NCBI RefSeq assembly: GCF_029840635.1
Contig: NZ_JAOCCU010000017.1
Location: forward strand, 1-64,000
DNA from: Mitsuaria sp. GD03876
GTDB lineage: Bacteria; Pseudomonadota; Gammaproteobacteria; Burkholderiales; Burkholderiaceae_C
DNA length: 64,000 nt
Reading direction: 5' to 3'
The notes below the pieces were generated by a model. The model was given only the letters and a program-made list of their open reading frames with translations, was not told the origin of the DNA and ran no database searches. Made by a program: the position numbers and the translations under genes. This document shows, piece by piece, positions 32,468 through 39,925 of the stretch (positions within the stretch are counted from its first letter, which is position 1; each line of letters begins with the position of its first letter).

Positions 32468-33345
32468 ACACGCTCATCGAGGCCAAGGGCCTCAGCCTGC
32501 GCTACGGCCGCAAGGCGGCCTTGCAGGACCTGACCTTCACCATCCCCGCCGGCCGCGTCGTCGGACTGCTCGGCCACAACGGCGCCGGCAAGACCTCGCT
32601 GATGAAGGCCCTCGTCGGCCTCAAGCGCCCCGAGGGCGAGCTCCGCGTCCTCGGCCTGGACCCCAGCAGCCACCGCGGCCAGCTGCTCACCTCGCTGTGC
32701 TACATCCCCGACGTCGCCGTGCTGCCGCGCTGGGCCCGCGTCTCGGAACTGATCCGCCTGATGCAGGGCCTGCAGCCGAAGTTCTCCGCCGACCGCGCCC
32801 GCCAGCTGCTCAAGCGAACCTCGGTCACCGAGAACGACAAGGTCAAGCAGCTCTCCAAGGGCATGGTCACGCAGCTGCACCTCGCGCTGGTCGCCGCCAT
32901 CGACGCCCGGCTCATGATCCTGGACGAGCCCACGCTCGGCCTGGACGTGATGTCCCGCAAGAGCTTCTACGAGATGCTCATCGACGAGTGGTGCGACGGC
33001 GAGCGCTCCGTGCTCATCTCCACCCACCAGGTCGAGGAAGTCGAGTCGCTGCTGTCCGACGTCCTGATGCTCGACGAGGGCCGGCTGGTGCTGGACATCT
33101 CGCTGGCCGACATGGACGAGCGCTTCGTCGCGCTGTCCCACGACCCGGAAGCCGCCGAGGCCGTCGCCGCCAACCACCCGCTGCTGCGCTACCGCGTGCA
33201 GGGCCGCCCCGCCGCGCTGTTCGACGGCGTCCTGCCCGACACCGTCGCCCACCTCGGCCAGCGCGTGCGCCCCAGCCTGGTCGACCTCTTCATGGCCCTG
33301 ACCCGCAAGCCGGAGATCCAGGCCCGCACGCCCGAGTCGGCCTGA
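32464..33345 (+). CDS. ABC transporter ATP-binding protein
   Basis: 293 aa. Walker A GHNGAGKTS (37-45), signature LSKGM (130-134; the canonical LSGGQ is altered), Walker B LMILDEPT (150-157) and switch His in ISTHQVEEVESL. A C-terminal ~70-residue extension follows. It is the YtrB/BcrA-like exporter ATPase type that pairs with a separate permease. Genes on both sides are in the same operon; substrates of this class include peptide antibiotics and unknown metabolites. Confidence 0.93.
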   Translation: MNTLIEAKGLSLRYGRKAALQDLTFTIPAGRVVGLLGHNGAGKTSLMKALVGLKRPEGELRVLGLDPSSHRGQLLTSLCYIPDVAVLPRWARVSELIRLMQGLQPKFSADRARQLLKRTSVTENDKVKQLSKGMVTQLHLALVAAIDARLMILDEPTLGLDVMSRKSFYEMLIDEWCDGERSVLISTHQVEEVESLLSDVLMLDEGRLVLDISLADMDERFVALSHDPEAAEAVAANHPLLRYRVQGRPAALFDGVLPDTVAHLGQRVRPSLVDLFMALTRKPEIQARTPESA

Positions 33346-33373
33346 CCGCCCCGAACCCCTCGAAGGACATCCC

Positions 33374-34267
33374 ATGACGCTCTTCAACACGCTGCTGCTG
33401 CGCGAATGGCTGCAACACAAGTGGGCCTGGATCGGCATCGTGCTCGCGCCGATCCTGCTGATGCTGGTCCTGGTGCCGATCAGCCAGGTGGAGGGCATCA
33501 ACGTGCCCAGCCCCGAACCGGTCGCGCTGATCGCCGGCCTGATGACGGCGGGCCTCGTGATGGTGCTGGCGCTGTCGGTCTCCGGCTACCAGTTGCTGGG
33601 CCTGGCCCGGCGCGACCAGCAGGACCGCTCGATCGAGTTCTGGTCCTCGCTGCCCGGCAGCCACGCGGCCGCCCTGGGCGCGCCGATCCTGGCGCACGGC
33701 GTGCTGATGCCGATCGTCGCCATCGTGCTGGGCATCGCCGGCGGCGCGGTCGTCGGCACGGCCATGGCGTTCAAGGAATTCGGCGTCGCCGCGCTGCACC
33801 AGACGCAGTGGAGCGCGCTCATCCAGGCCGCCGTCTGGCTGGCGGTGCGGACCTCCGTCGGCGTGGTGATGGCCTCGCTCTGGATCGCGCCGATCGCGCT
33901 GGCGCTGATGGCCGCGTCCGCCTGGCTCAAGCGCTGGGGCGCGCCGCTGCTGGTCGTGCTGGTCGGCGGCTTCCTGAAGATCTACAAGGACACGCCGATC
34001 GCCGACGCCATCGTGCACACCCTCAAGGTGCAGATGGACGGCGTCGCCAGCGCCTGGATCCAGAGCGGCACCCGCATGATCATGACGAATGACGACGGCC
34101 TGGACATGCAGGACTTCTTCAACACGCTGTTCGCCTTCCCCGACTACGCCCGCGACGGCCTGCCGCAGGTGTTCCAGGCCGCGCTGGAGCCGCAGTTCTT
34201 CGGTGGCCTGGTGGTGGCGGGGCTCTGCTTCTGGCTGCTGGTGCTGCAGCGCAAGCGCAGCCTGTGA
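33374..34267 (+). CDS. ABC-2-like permease subunit
   Basis: 297 aa with six or so membrane helices (WAWIGIVLAPILLMLVLVPI; LIAGLMTAGLVMVLALSVSGYQLL; ILAHGVLMPIVAIVLGIAGGAVVG; LAVRTSVGVVMASLWIAPIALALMAA; WGAPLLVVLVGGFLKI; FFGGLVVAGLCFWLLVL). The hydrophilic RRDQQDRSIEFWSSLPGS between helices 2 and 3 is typical of ABC-2 permeases in YtrA-type operons. It starts 28 nt after the ATPase stop with GAAGGACATCCC before it, and ends at a hairpin terminator. Confidence 0.85.
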   Translation: MTLFNTLLLREWLQHKWAWIGIVLAPILLMLVLVPISQVEGINVPSPEPVALIAGLMTAGLVMVLALSVSGYQLLGLARRDQQDRSIEFWSSLPGSHAAALGAPILAHGVLMPIVAIVLGIAGGAVVGTAMAFKEFGVAALHQTQWSALIQAAVWLAVRTSVGVVMASLWIAPIALALMAASAWLKRWGAPLLVVLVGGFLKIYKDTPIADAIVHTLKVQMDGVASAWIQSGTRMIMTNDDGLDMQDFFNTLFAFPDYARDGLPQVFQAALEPQFFGGLVVAGLCFWLLVLQRKRSL

Positions 34268-34311
34268 GGCGACGCCGAGACCGCGCCCGGACGGCGCGGC
34301 GGCGAGGGACC

Positions 34312-34331
34312 AGGGCCGGGCGACCGGCCCT
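34312..34331. terminator. hairpin between convergent ABC permease and NnrU genes
   Basis: AGGGCCGG (34312-34319), loop GCGA, CCGGCCCT (34324-34331), followed by TTGTCGTT. GC-rich 8-bp stem in the convergent gap; a short T-run makes it moderate. Confidence 0.6.
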
Positions 34332-34343
34332 TGTCGTTGGCGC

Positions 34344-34919
34344 TCAGCCCATCGTCGGAAACGGGCTGACGCCGATGATCAGCCGGTGCAGGCCCAGGAC
34401 CAGCGCGATCCAGGCGACCACGCCGATCGCCACCGAGATCGCCGTCCCCTTCGCGGTGCCCGCGGGCGGCGGCGTCTCGCGGCGGCGAGCCGAGAGGTAG
34501 TCCAGCACCGCCCAGGCCAGGAAGGCGCCGAACAGCGCCACGTCCGCGACGGTGTTGTTGGCCGCCAGGTGCCCGGCGGCCCACAGCATCACGGCGATCA
34601 GCATCGGATGACGCAGGCCCGCCTTGAAGTGGTTGCGCGGCACATGCGAGGCCGCCAGCAGCACCAGCGACGGCAGCATGAGCAGCCCGGCCAGGTGGTT
34701 CATGCCGCGCGGCGTGGCCCACAGCGGATGCGGATCGAGCCGCGCCTGCCCATAGCCCCAGATGATCAGCACGAGGCCGATCGCCGAGACCAGGCTGTAG
34801 CTCAGCTTCCAGCGTTTCTCGCCCCAGGCGGCGAAGCGGGCGTCGCGCCAGGCCGGCGCGACGAGGCGGACCGAGTGCGGTCCGAGGAAGAGGATCAGTC
34901 CGAGGATGAGGGCCCACAT
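34344..34919 (-). CDS. NnrU-family membrane protein
   Basis: 191 aa with five to six helices. LGPHSVRLVAPAWR at the N-terminus, LWATPRGMNHLAGLLMLPSLVLLAASHVPRNHFKAGLRHPMLIAVMLWAAGHLAANN in the middle are the hallmark of NnrU, an isoprenylcysteine-methyltransferase-like membrane fold originally tied to nitrite/NO reductase expression. No denitrification genes are nearby, so its role here is open. Two small single-helix protein genes lie upstream on the same strand. Confidence 0.9.
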   Translation of the reverse strand: MWALILGLILFLGPHSVRLVAPAWRDARFAAWGEKRWKLSYSLVSAIGLVLIIWGYGQARLDPHPLWATPRGMNHLAGLLMLPSLVLLAASHVPRNHFKAGLRHPMLIAVMLWAAGHLAANNTVADVALFGAFLAWAVLDYLSARRRETPPPAGTAKGTAISVAIGVVAWIALVLGLHRLIIGVSPFPTMG

Positions 34920-34986
34920 GGTGAAGTCGCTCCTTTGCGGCGCGGACTATGCCCGCGCCCGGAGGACCGCACCAGTGCGCTTCGGA

Positions 34987-35226
34987 TCAAGAGAGCGTTG
35001 TCGCCGACGGCGCGAATGCCGAGGGCGCGAACGACGGCGACGAGGACGGCGCCTGGACCAGGCGCAGGTCGCCTTCGGCGTGGTCGAGCCAGGCCATCGC
35101 GGCCAGCAGCGCCAGCACGGCGACGACGAGGCCGATCGCGCGCAGCAGCATGCGGCGCCACCGGTGGCCGGCGGCGGGGCGGACGCGGGGCGGCGCGACG
35201 CCGCCCGGATGGGCAGGGGCTTTCAT
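34987..35226 (-). CDS. small single-pass membrane protein, 79 aa
   Basis: MKAPAHPGGVAPP start, then RWRRMLLRAIGLVVAVLALLAAMAWLDHA, a clear membrane segment with positive residues before it, and a Ser/Pro/Ala-rich tail. ATG at 35226 follows a GGAG site. No family is recognised. It lies between NnrU and a 44-aa membrane protein in one direction, so the three may be cotranscribed. Confidence 0.6.
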   Translation of the reverse strand: MKAPAHPGGVAPPRVRPAAGHRWRRMLLRAIGLVVAVLALLAAMAWLDHAEGDLRLVQAPSSSPSFAPSAFAPSATTLS

Positions 35227-35264
35227 GGCGGACTCCGGAGTGAGGGCAGAAGTCGCCGCCGGGC

Positions 35265-35399
35265 TCAGGGCAGCACCGCGCCCAGTCCCCACAGCAACGC
35301 CGGATAGAGCGCGCCCCAGGCCACCGCGAGGATCGCGAGGGCCTTCATGCCGAGGACGATCGGCGGGACGTGGGGGGCGGTGACGGGACGCTTGGACAT
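35265..35399 (-). CDS. small membrane protein, 44 aa
   Basis: MSKRPVTAPHVPPIVLGMKA start, then a hydrophobic segment (LAILAVAWGALYPALLWGLGAVL) ending at the C-terminus. A CAGGAG site sits 6-11 nt before the ATG at 35399. No family is recognised. It heads the NnrU group on the minus strand. Confidence 0.55.
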   Translation of the reverse strand: MSKRPVTAPHVPPIVLGMKALAILAVAWGALYPALLWGLGAVLP

Positions 35400-35523
35400 G
35401 GTGCGCTCCTGGAGCTGGCGACACATCCCGTGCAAACGGCATGCCAACCGGCCGCGTTGACGCCCGCCGGCCCCCGGAACATGGCGTTACCCGCGCTCAA
35501 CGAAGCCGACATGCCGCGCGCGC

Positions 35524-36045
35524 TCAGGCGCCGCGGTCCACGCGCAGCGCCAGCAGCACCGAGGTGTGGGTCTTGATGACGCCCTCGATCTCGCCGATCT
35601 CGTCCAGCAGCGCGTCCAGCCGCGCGGTGCTGTCGGCCCGCAGCGTGGCCATGTAGTCGAACTCGCCGCTGACCGACGCCAGTTGCAGCAACTCCGGCAG
35701 CCGCGACAGCCGCTTCACCACCTCCCGCCCCGCGCGCGGCTGCACCGTGATGCCGACGAAGGCCTGCACGCCGCGCTCCACCGCCTCGCCGCCCAGCCGC
35801 ACGGTGTAGCCGGCGATCAGGCCGTCGGCCTCCAGCCGCGCCAGCCGCGCCACCACCGTGGTGCGGGCCACGCCCAACTTGCGTGCGAGGTCCGCGGTGC
35901 TCTCCCGCGCGTTGGCCTGCAGCAGCGCGATCAGGTCGCGGTCGGTCCGGTCGCGCAGCGTCGCGGTGGGAGCGGGCGTCGCGTCGGCCGCGGGGGAAAC
36001 GGAGGCCGAGGGAATGGATGCCGGGGCAGTCTTCTTCGCGTTCAT
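35524..36045 (-). CDS. Lrp/AsnC-family regulator of the lysine operon
   Basis: 173 aa. A ~35-residue Ala/Pro-rich N-terminal extension precedes the HTH (DRDLIALLQANARESTADLARKLGVARTTVVARLARLEADGLIAGY) and the RAM ligand-binding domain (VERGVQAFVGITVQPRAGREVVKRLSRLPELLQLASVSGEFDYMATLRADS). The start at 36045 is chosen as the first ATG outside the promoter region; ATGs further up read through the putative operator. It is divergent from the lysine catabolism operon, so lysine or a product is its likely effector. Confidence 0.9.
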   Translation of the reverse strand: MNAKKTAPASIPSASVSPAADATPAPTATLRDRTDRDLIALLQANARESTADLARKLGVARTTVVARLARLEADGLIAGYTVRLGGEAVERGVQAFVGITVQPRAGREVVKRLSRLPELLQLASVSGEFDYMATLRADSTARLDALLDEIGEIEGVIKTHTSVLLALRVDRGA

Positions 36046-36093
36046 GGGGAGCTCGGGATAAACCCTTGTTTTCGCCGGAATGAATGAATCGGA

Positions 36094-36106
36094 TGACGAA
36101 TCGTCA
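36094..36106. promoter_or_regulatory. palindromic candidate Lrp operator
   Basis: TGACGAATCGTCA (5-bp arms, AAT centre) lies midway between the divergent Lrp and lysine-operon genes (36046-36217). Lrp/AsnC proteins bind such short imperfect palindromes. The neighbouring GAATGAATGAATC is a short tandem repeat. Confidence 0.5.
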
Positions 36107-36217
36107 GCATAGAGGTGTTTTTCGTCGAACTCGCGCTTTCTTTCGTCGGAGGAGCTTCGGACACTGCGGCCATCGCATCTCACAACTCTTCCTCTTCAGG
36201 ATCACAAGGAGCACGAC

Positions 36218-37312
36218 ATGAAAGTGGCACTGCTGGGCGCCGGACACATCGGCCAGACGATCGCGCGACTGCTGCAGGGCAGCGGCGACTACCAGGTCAC
36301 CGTGATGGACAAGAGCGAGGGCGCGCTGAAGCTGCTCGCCGGCCAGGGCGTGGCGACCAAGGCCGTGGACACCGAGGACAAGGCCCAGCTGGCCGCCGCG
36401 CTGCGCGGGCATGACGTCGTCGTCAACGCGCTGCCGTACCACCTGGCGATCACCGCGGCGCACATGGCGCTGGAAGCCGGCTGCCACTACTTCGACCTGA
36501 CCGAGGACGTCGCCGCGACCAAGGAGATCAAGCGCATCGCCGAAGGCGCCAAGACCGCCTTCATGCCGCAATGCGGCCTGGCGCCCGGCTTCATCGGCAT
36601 CGTCGCGCACCACCTGGCCAAGAGCTTCGACACGCTGCAGGACGTGAAGATGCGCGTCGGCGCGCTGCCGGCCTTCCCGACCAACGCGCTGAAGTACAAC
36701 CTGACCTGGTCGGTCGACGGCCTGATCAACGAGTACTGCCACCCCTGCGAGGCGATCCACGACGGCGAGACCATCGCCGCGCTGCCGCTGGAAGGCCTGG
36801 AGCACTTCTCGCTGGACGGCGTCGAGTACGAGGCCTTCAACACCTCCGGCGGCCTGGGCACGCTGTGCGAGACCTGGGACAGCAAGGTCCGCAACCTGGA
36901 CTACAAGACCGTGCGCTACCCGGGTCACCGCGACCTGATGATGTTCCTGCTGGACGACCTGGCGCTGAAGAACGACCAGGAGAAGCTCAAGGACATCATG
37001 CGCAAGAGCATGCCGGCGACGATGCAGGACGTGGTGCTGGTGTTCGTGACCGTGTCGGGCATGAAGAACGGCGTGCTGCTGCAGGAAGTCTTCGCCCGCA
37101 AGATCTTCGCGCAGCGCGACGGCGCGCATCCGCTGTCGGCGATCCAGATCACCACCGCCGCCGGCATCTGCGCCGCGGTCGACCTGTTCCGCGAAGGCAA
37201 GCTGCCGCAGAAGGGCTTCATCCGCCAGGAAGAAGTGGCGCTGCCGGACTTCCTCGCCAACCGCTTCGGCATGGCGTACCAGCAATCGCGTCAGGTTGAG
37301 TCCATCGGCTGA
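36218..37312 (+). CDS. saccharopine-dehydrogenase-family enzyme, candidate L-lysine 6-dehydrogenase
   Basis: 364 aa. Rossmann start VALLGAGHIGQTIARLL, then LPYHLAITAAHMALEAGCHYFDLTEDV and MPQCGLAPGFIGIVAHHLAKSF, signature segments of the saccharopine dehydrogenase superfamily that includes lysine 6-dehydrogenase. The short length, single domain and direct coupling to an aminoadipate-semialdehyde dehydrogenase fit oxidation of lysine to 2-aminoadipate semialdehyde without a lysine-ketoglutarate reductase partner. A saccharopine dehydrogenase (glutamate-forming) is the alternative. AAGGAGC precedes the ATG. Confidence 0.8.
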   Translation: MKVALLGAGHIGQTIARLLQGSGDYQVTVMDKSEGALKLLAGQGVATKAVDTEDKAQLAAALRGHDVVVNALPYHLAITAAHMALEAGCHYFDLTEDVAATKEIKRIAEGAKTAFMPQCGLAPGFIGIVAHHLAKSFDTLQDVKMRVGALPAFPTNALKYNLTWSVDGLINEYCHPCEAIHDGETIAALPLEGLEHFSLDGVEYEAFNTSGGLGTLCETWDSKVRNLDYKTVRYPGHRDLMMFLLDDLALKNDQEKLKDIMRKSMPATMQDVVLVFVTVSGMKNGVLLQEVFARKIFAQRDGAHPLSAIQITTAAGICAAVDLFREGKLPQKGFIRQEEVALPDFLANRFGMAYQQSRQVESIG

Positions 37313-37326
37313 AGGAGAATTCCGCG

Positions 37327-38829
37327 ATGACTACCACCACCGACCTGCTGGCCGCCCTGGGCGTGCCGGCCGCCGCCTTCACCGGCGGCTCCATGACCGT
37401 CCGCAGCCCGATCGACGGCGCCGTCATCGGCGCGGTCCACGAGGCCAAGGCCGCCGACATGACCGCGGCGATCGCCAAGGCGCAGACGGCCTTCCTGGCC
37501 TGGCGCACCGTGCCGGCGCCCAAGCGCGGCGAACTGGTCCGCCTGTTCGGCGAGGAACTGCGCGCCAACAAGGCCGCGCTGGCCCGCCTGGTCTCGCTGG
37601 AAGCCGGCAAGGTGACCAGCGAGGGCGAAGGCGAAGTGCAGGAAATGATCGACATCTGCGACTTCGCCGTCGGCCTGTCGCGCCAGCTGCACGGCCTGAC
37701 CATCGCCAGCGAGCGCCCCGGCCACCGGATGATGGAGCAGTACCTGCCGCTGGGCGTGGTGGGCATCATCTCGGCCTTCAACTTCCCGGTCGCGGTGTGG
37801 GCCTGGAACTCGGCGCTGGCGCTGGTCTGCGGCGACACCTGCCTCTGGAAGCCCAGCGAGAAGACCCCGCTGACGGCGCTCGCCACGCAGGCGCTGTTCG
37901 AGAAGGCCGTCGCCCGCTACGCCGGCGCGCCCGCCCACCTGTCGCAAGTCGTCATCGGCGGCGCCGCCGTCGGCGAGGCCCTGGTCGACGACCCGCGCGT
38001 CGCGCTGGTCTCGGCCACCGGCTCGACCCGCATGGGCCGCGCCGTCGGCCCGCGCGTCGCGGCGCGCTTCGGCCGCTGCCTGCTCGAACTGGGCGGCAAC
38101 AACGCGATCGTCGTCACCCCGAGCGCCGACCTGGACCTGGCCGTGCGCGGCATCCTGTTCGGCGCCTACGGCACGGCCGGCCAGCGCTGCACGACCACCC
38201 GCCGCGTCATCGCCCATGAATCGATCCATGACGAACTGGTCGCCCGCCTGGACCGCGCCCGCGCGCAGCTCAAGATCGGCAGCCCGGTCGAGCCCGGCAA
38301 CCTGATCGGCCCGCTGATCGACCAGGGCGCCTTCGACGCGATGCAATCGGCGCTGAAGGCCGCGCGCGAGCAGGGCGGCGAGGTCAGCGGCGGCGAACGC
38401 GCGCTGGCGTCGCAGTACCCGGAGGCGTTCTACGCGGTGCCGGCGCTGGTCCGCATGCCGGCGCAGACCGAGATCGTGAAGCACGAGACCTTCGCGCCCA
38501 TCCTGTACACGCTGAAGTACAAGACGCTGGACGAGGCGATCGCGCTGCAGAACGACGTGCCGCAGGGCCTGTCCTCGGCGATCTTCACCAACGACATCCG
38601 CGAGGCCGAGACCTTCGTCAGCGCCAGCGGGTCCGATTGCGGCATCGCCAACGTGAACATCGGCACCTCGGGCGCGGAGATCGGCGGCGCCTTCGGCGGC
38701 GAGAAGGAGACCGGCGGCGGCCGCGAATCCGGCTCCGACGCCTGGAAGGCCTACATGCGCCGTACGACCAACACCGTCAACTACTCGCGCGAACTGCCGC
38801 TGGCGCAAGGCGTGAAGTTCGATGTCTGA
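37327..38829 (+). CDS. aldehyde dehydrogenase, 2-aminoadipate semialdehyde type (ALDH7-like)
   Basis: 500 aa. Catalytic Cys in AYGTAGQRCTTTRR, general-base Glu in LLELGGNNAIVV, NAD site GSTRMGRAVG, and FNFPVAVWAWNSALALVCG, all typical of ALDH7/AmaB that oxidises 2-aminoadipate semialdehyde (or L-piperidine-6-carboxylate) to 2-aminoadipate. It starts 14 nt after the preceding stop, and its own stop overlaps the next ATG by 8 nt. Context strongly supports lysine degradation. Confidence 0.92.
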   Translation: MTTTTDLLAALGVPAAAFTGGSMTVRSPIDGAVIGAVHEAKAADMTAAIAKAQTAFLAWRTVPAPKRGELVRLFGEELRANKAALARLVSLEAGKVTSEGEGEVQEMIDICDFAVGLSRQLHGLTIASERPGHRMMEQYLPLGVVGIISAFNFPVAVWAWNSALALVCGDTCLWKPSEKTPLTALATQALFEKAVARYAGAPAHLSQVVIGGAAVGEALVDDPRVALVSATGSTRMGRAVGPRVAARFGRCLLELGGNNAIVVTPSADLDLAVRGILFGAYGTAGQRCTTTRRVIAHESIHDELVARLDRARAQLKIGSPVEPGNLIGPLIDQGAFDAMQSALKAAREQGGEVSGGERALASQYPEAFYAVPALVRMPAQTEIVKHETFAPILYTLKYKTLDEAIALQNDVPQGLSSAIFTNDIREAETFVSASGSDCGIANVNIGTSGAEIGGAFGGEKETGGGRESGSDAWKAYMRRTTNTVNYSRELPLAQGVKFDV

Positions 38830-39925
38830 GCGCGCGGCGGAGCTGAAGGCGCAGAACGCGCTGAACCTGCGCATCGCCGAGGCCGCCGGCAGCGGCGTCT
38901 ACCGGCTGCTGCGCGGCGCGCTCGGCGACGAGGCGGCGCAGGCCGCCTTCGCGCGGCTGCGCGTGGTGCCGGGCCTGCTGCGGCCGGCCGGCGAGCGCGT
39001 GTCGCGCGCCGAGCTGGCGCAGGCGCTGAACATGGCGCTGTTCCTCGACGTGACGCAGCGCGTGCCGATGGCGGCCGCCTACGTCGCCGACCTGCAGCGC
39101 GAGGGCCAGCCGCTGGTCTTCGACCACGGCGCGCTGCGCACGGTGGCGTGGCCCTCGGGCGCGCTGCCGCCCGGCGAGGCCGCGATCACCCGCGTGCTGC
39201 GGCCGCTGGGCTTCACGATGGCGGCGACCTATCCGCTGCCGCGCCTGAAGATGACCGGCCGCGCCTGGCGCCATGCCGACTTCCCCGAGGACATCGCGCA
39301 GTTCTTCGTCTCGGAGCTGCATCCGGAGCGTTTCTCCGGCAGCTTCCAGGGCGCGGTGACGCGCGTGCTGGCGACGTCACGGGATCCGCTGTCGCCGGCC
39401 GACCTGGCGATGCTGGAGCACCTCGCCCGCGACGGCGACCTGGCGACGGACGCGGCGATCGCGCTGCTGCCGGGCCTGGTCGGCTGCTTCGCGCGCCAGC
39501 ACGGGCTGTTCGAGGCCGACGACTACCACGCGCTGCTGGCCGAATCGGCCGAGATGGCCTGGATCGCGACCGAGGGCAACGCCTTCAACCATGCGACCGA
39601 CCGCGTGGCCGACATCGAGGCCGTCGTCGCGGCGCAGCGCGCGCTGGACCGGCCGGTGAAGGACACGATCGAGACCTCGGCCACCGGGCGCGTGCGCCAG
39701 ACCGCGTTCAAGGCGGCGCGCGTGATGCGCGAGTTCCTGGACCGCGGCCAGCGCGTGATGCTCGAGGTGCCGGGCAGCTTCCACGAATTCATCCAGCGCG
39801 CGCCGCTGGACGAGGGCGGGGCGCTGGACCTGGCCTTCGACGCGGGCAACGCCACCGGCATCTTCAAGATGACGGCGGGCGCGGCCACGGACGCCGACAC
39901 GGCCGGCGAGGCCGCGGCGTGCTGA
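38822..39925 (+). CDS. DUF1338 protein, candidate 2-oxoadipate dioxygenase/decarboxylase (short form)
   Basis: 367 aa. DUF1338 proteins convert 2-oxoadipate to D-2-hydroxyglutarate using Fe(II), as established for HglS. Candidate residues here: DHGALR (His102, Arg106), FNHATDR (His257, Arg261) and GSFHEFIQR (Glu322; Glu315 is an alternative), the HxxxR-H-E layout expected of the vicinal-oxygen-chelate-like site. It is about 100 residues shorter than HglS. It overlaps the ALDH gene by 8 nt and the next gene, a likely D-2-hydroxyglutarate dehydrogenase, by 7 nt, which completes the pathway. Confidence 0.82.
   Translation: MSERAAELKAQNALNLRIAEAAGSGVYRLLRGALGDEAAQAAFARLRVVPGLLRPAGERVSRAELAQALNMALFLDVTQRVPMAAAYVADLQREGQPLVFDHGALRTVAWPSGALPPGEAAITRVLRPLGFTMAATYPLPRLKMTGRAWRHADFPEDIAQFFVSELHPERFSGSFQGAVTRVLATSRDPLSPADLAMLEHLARDGDLATDAAIALLPGLVGCFARQHGLFEADDYHALLAESAEMAWIATEGNAFNHATDRVADIEAVVAAQRALDRPVKDTIETSATGRVRQTAFKAARVMREFLDRGQRVMLEVPGSFHEFIQRAPLDEGGALDLAFDAGNATGIFKMTAGAATDADTAGEAAAC

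Noticed and set aside
36104-38874. Long - strand frames opposite the lysine operon
   Set aside because: They have shadow composition (runs of Ala/Arg/Gln) and lie over well-supported + strand enzymes.
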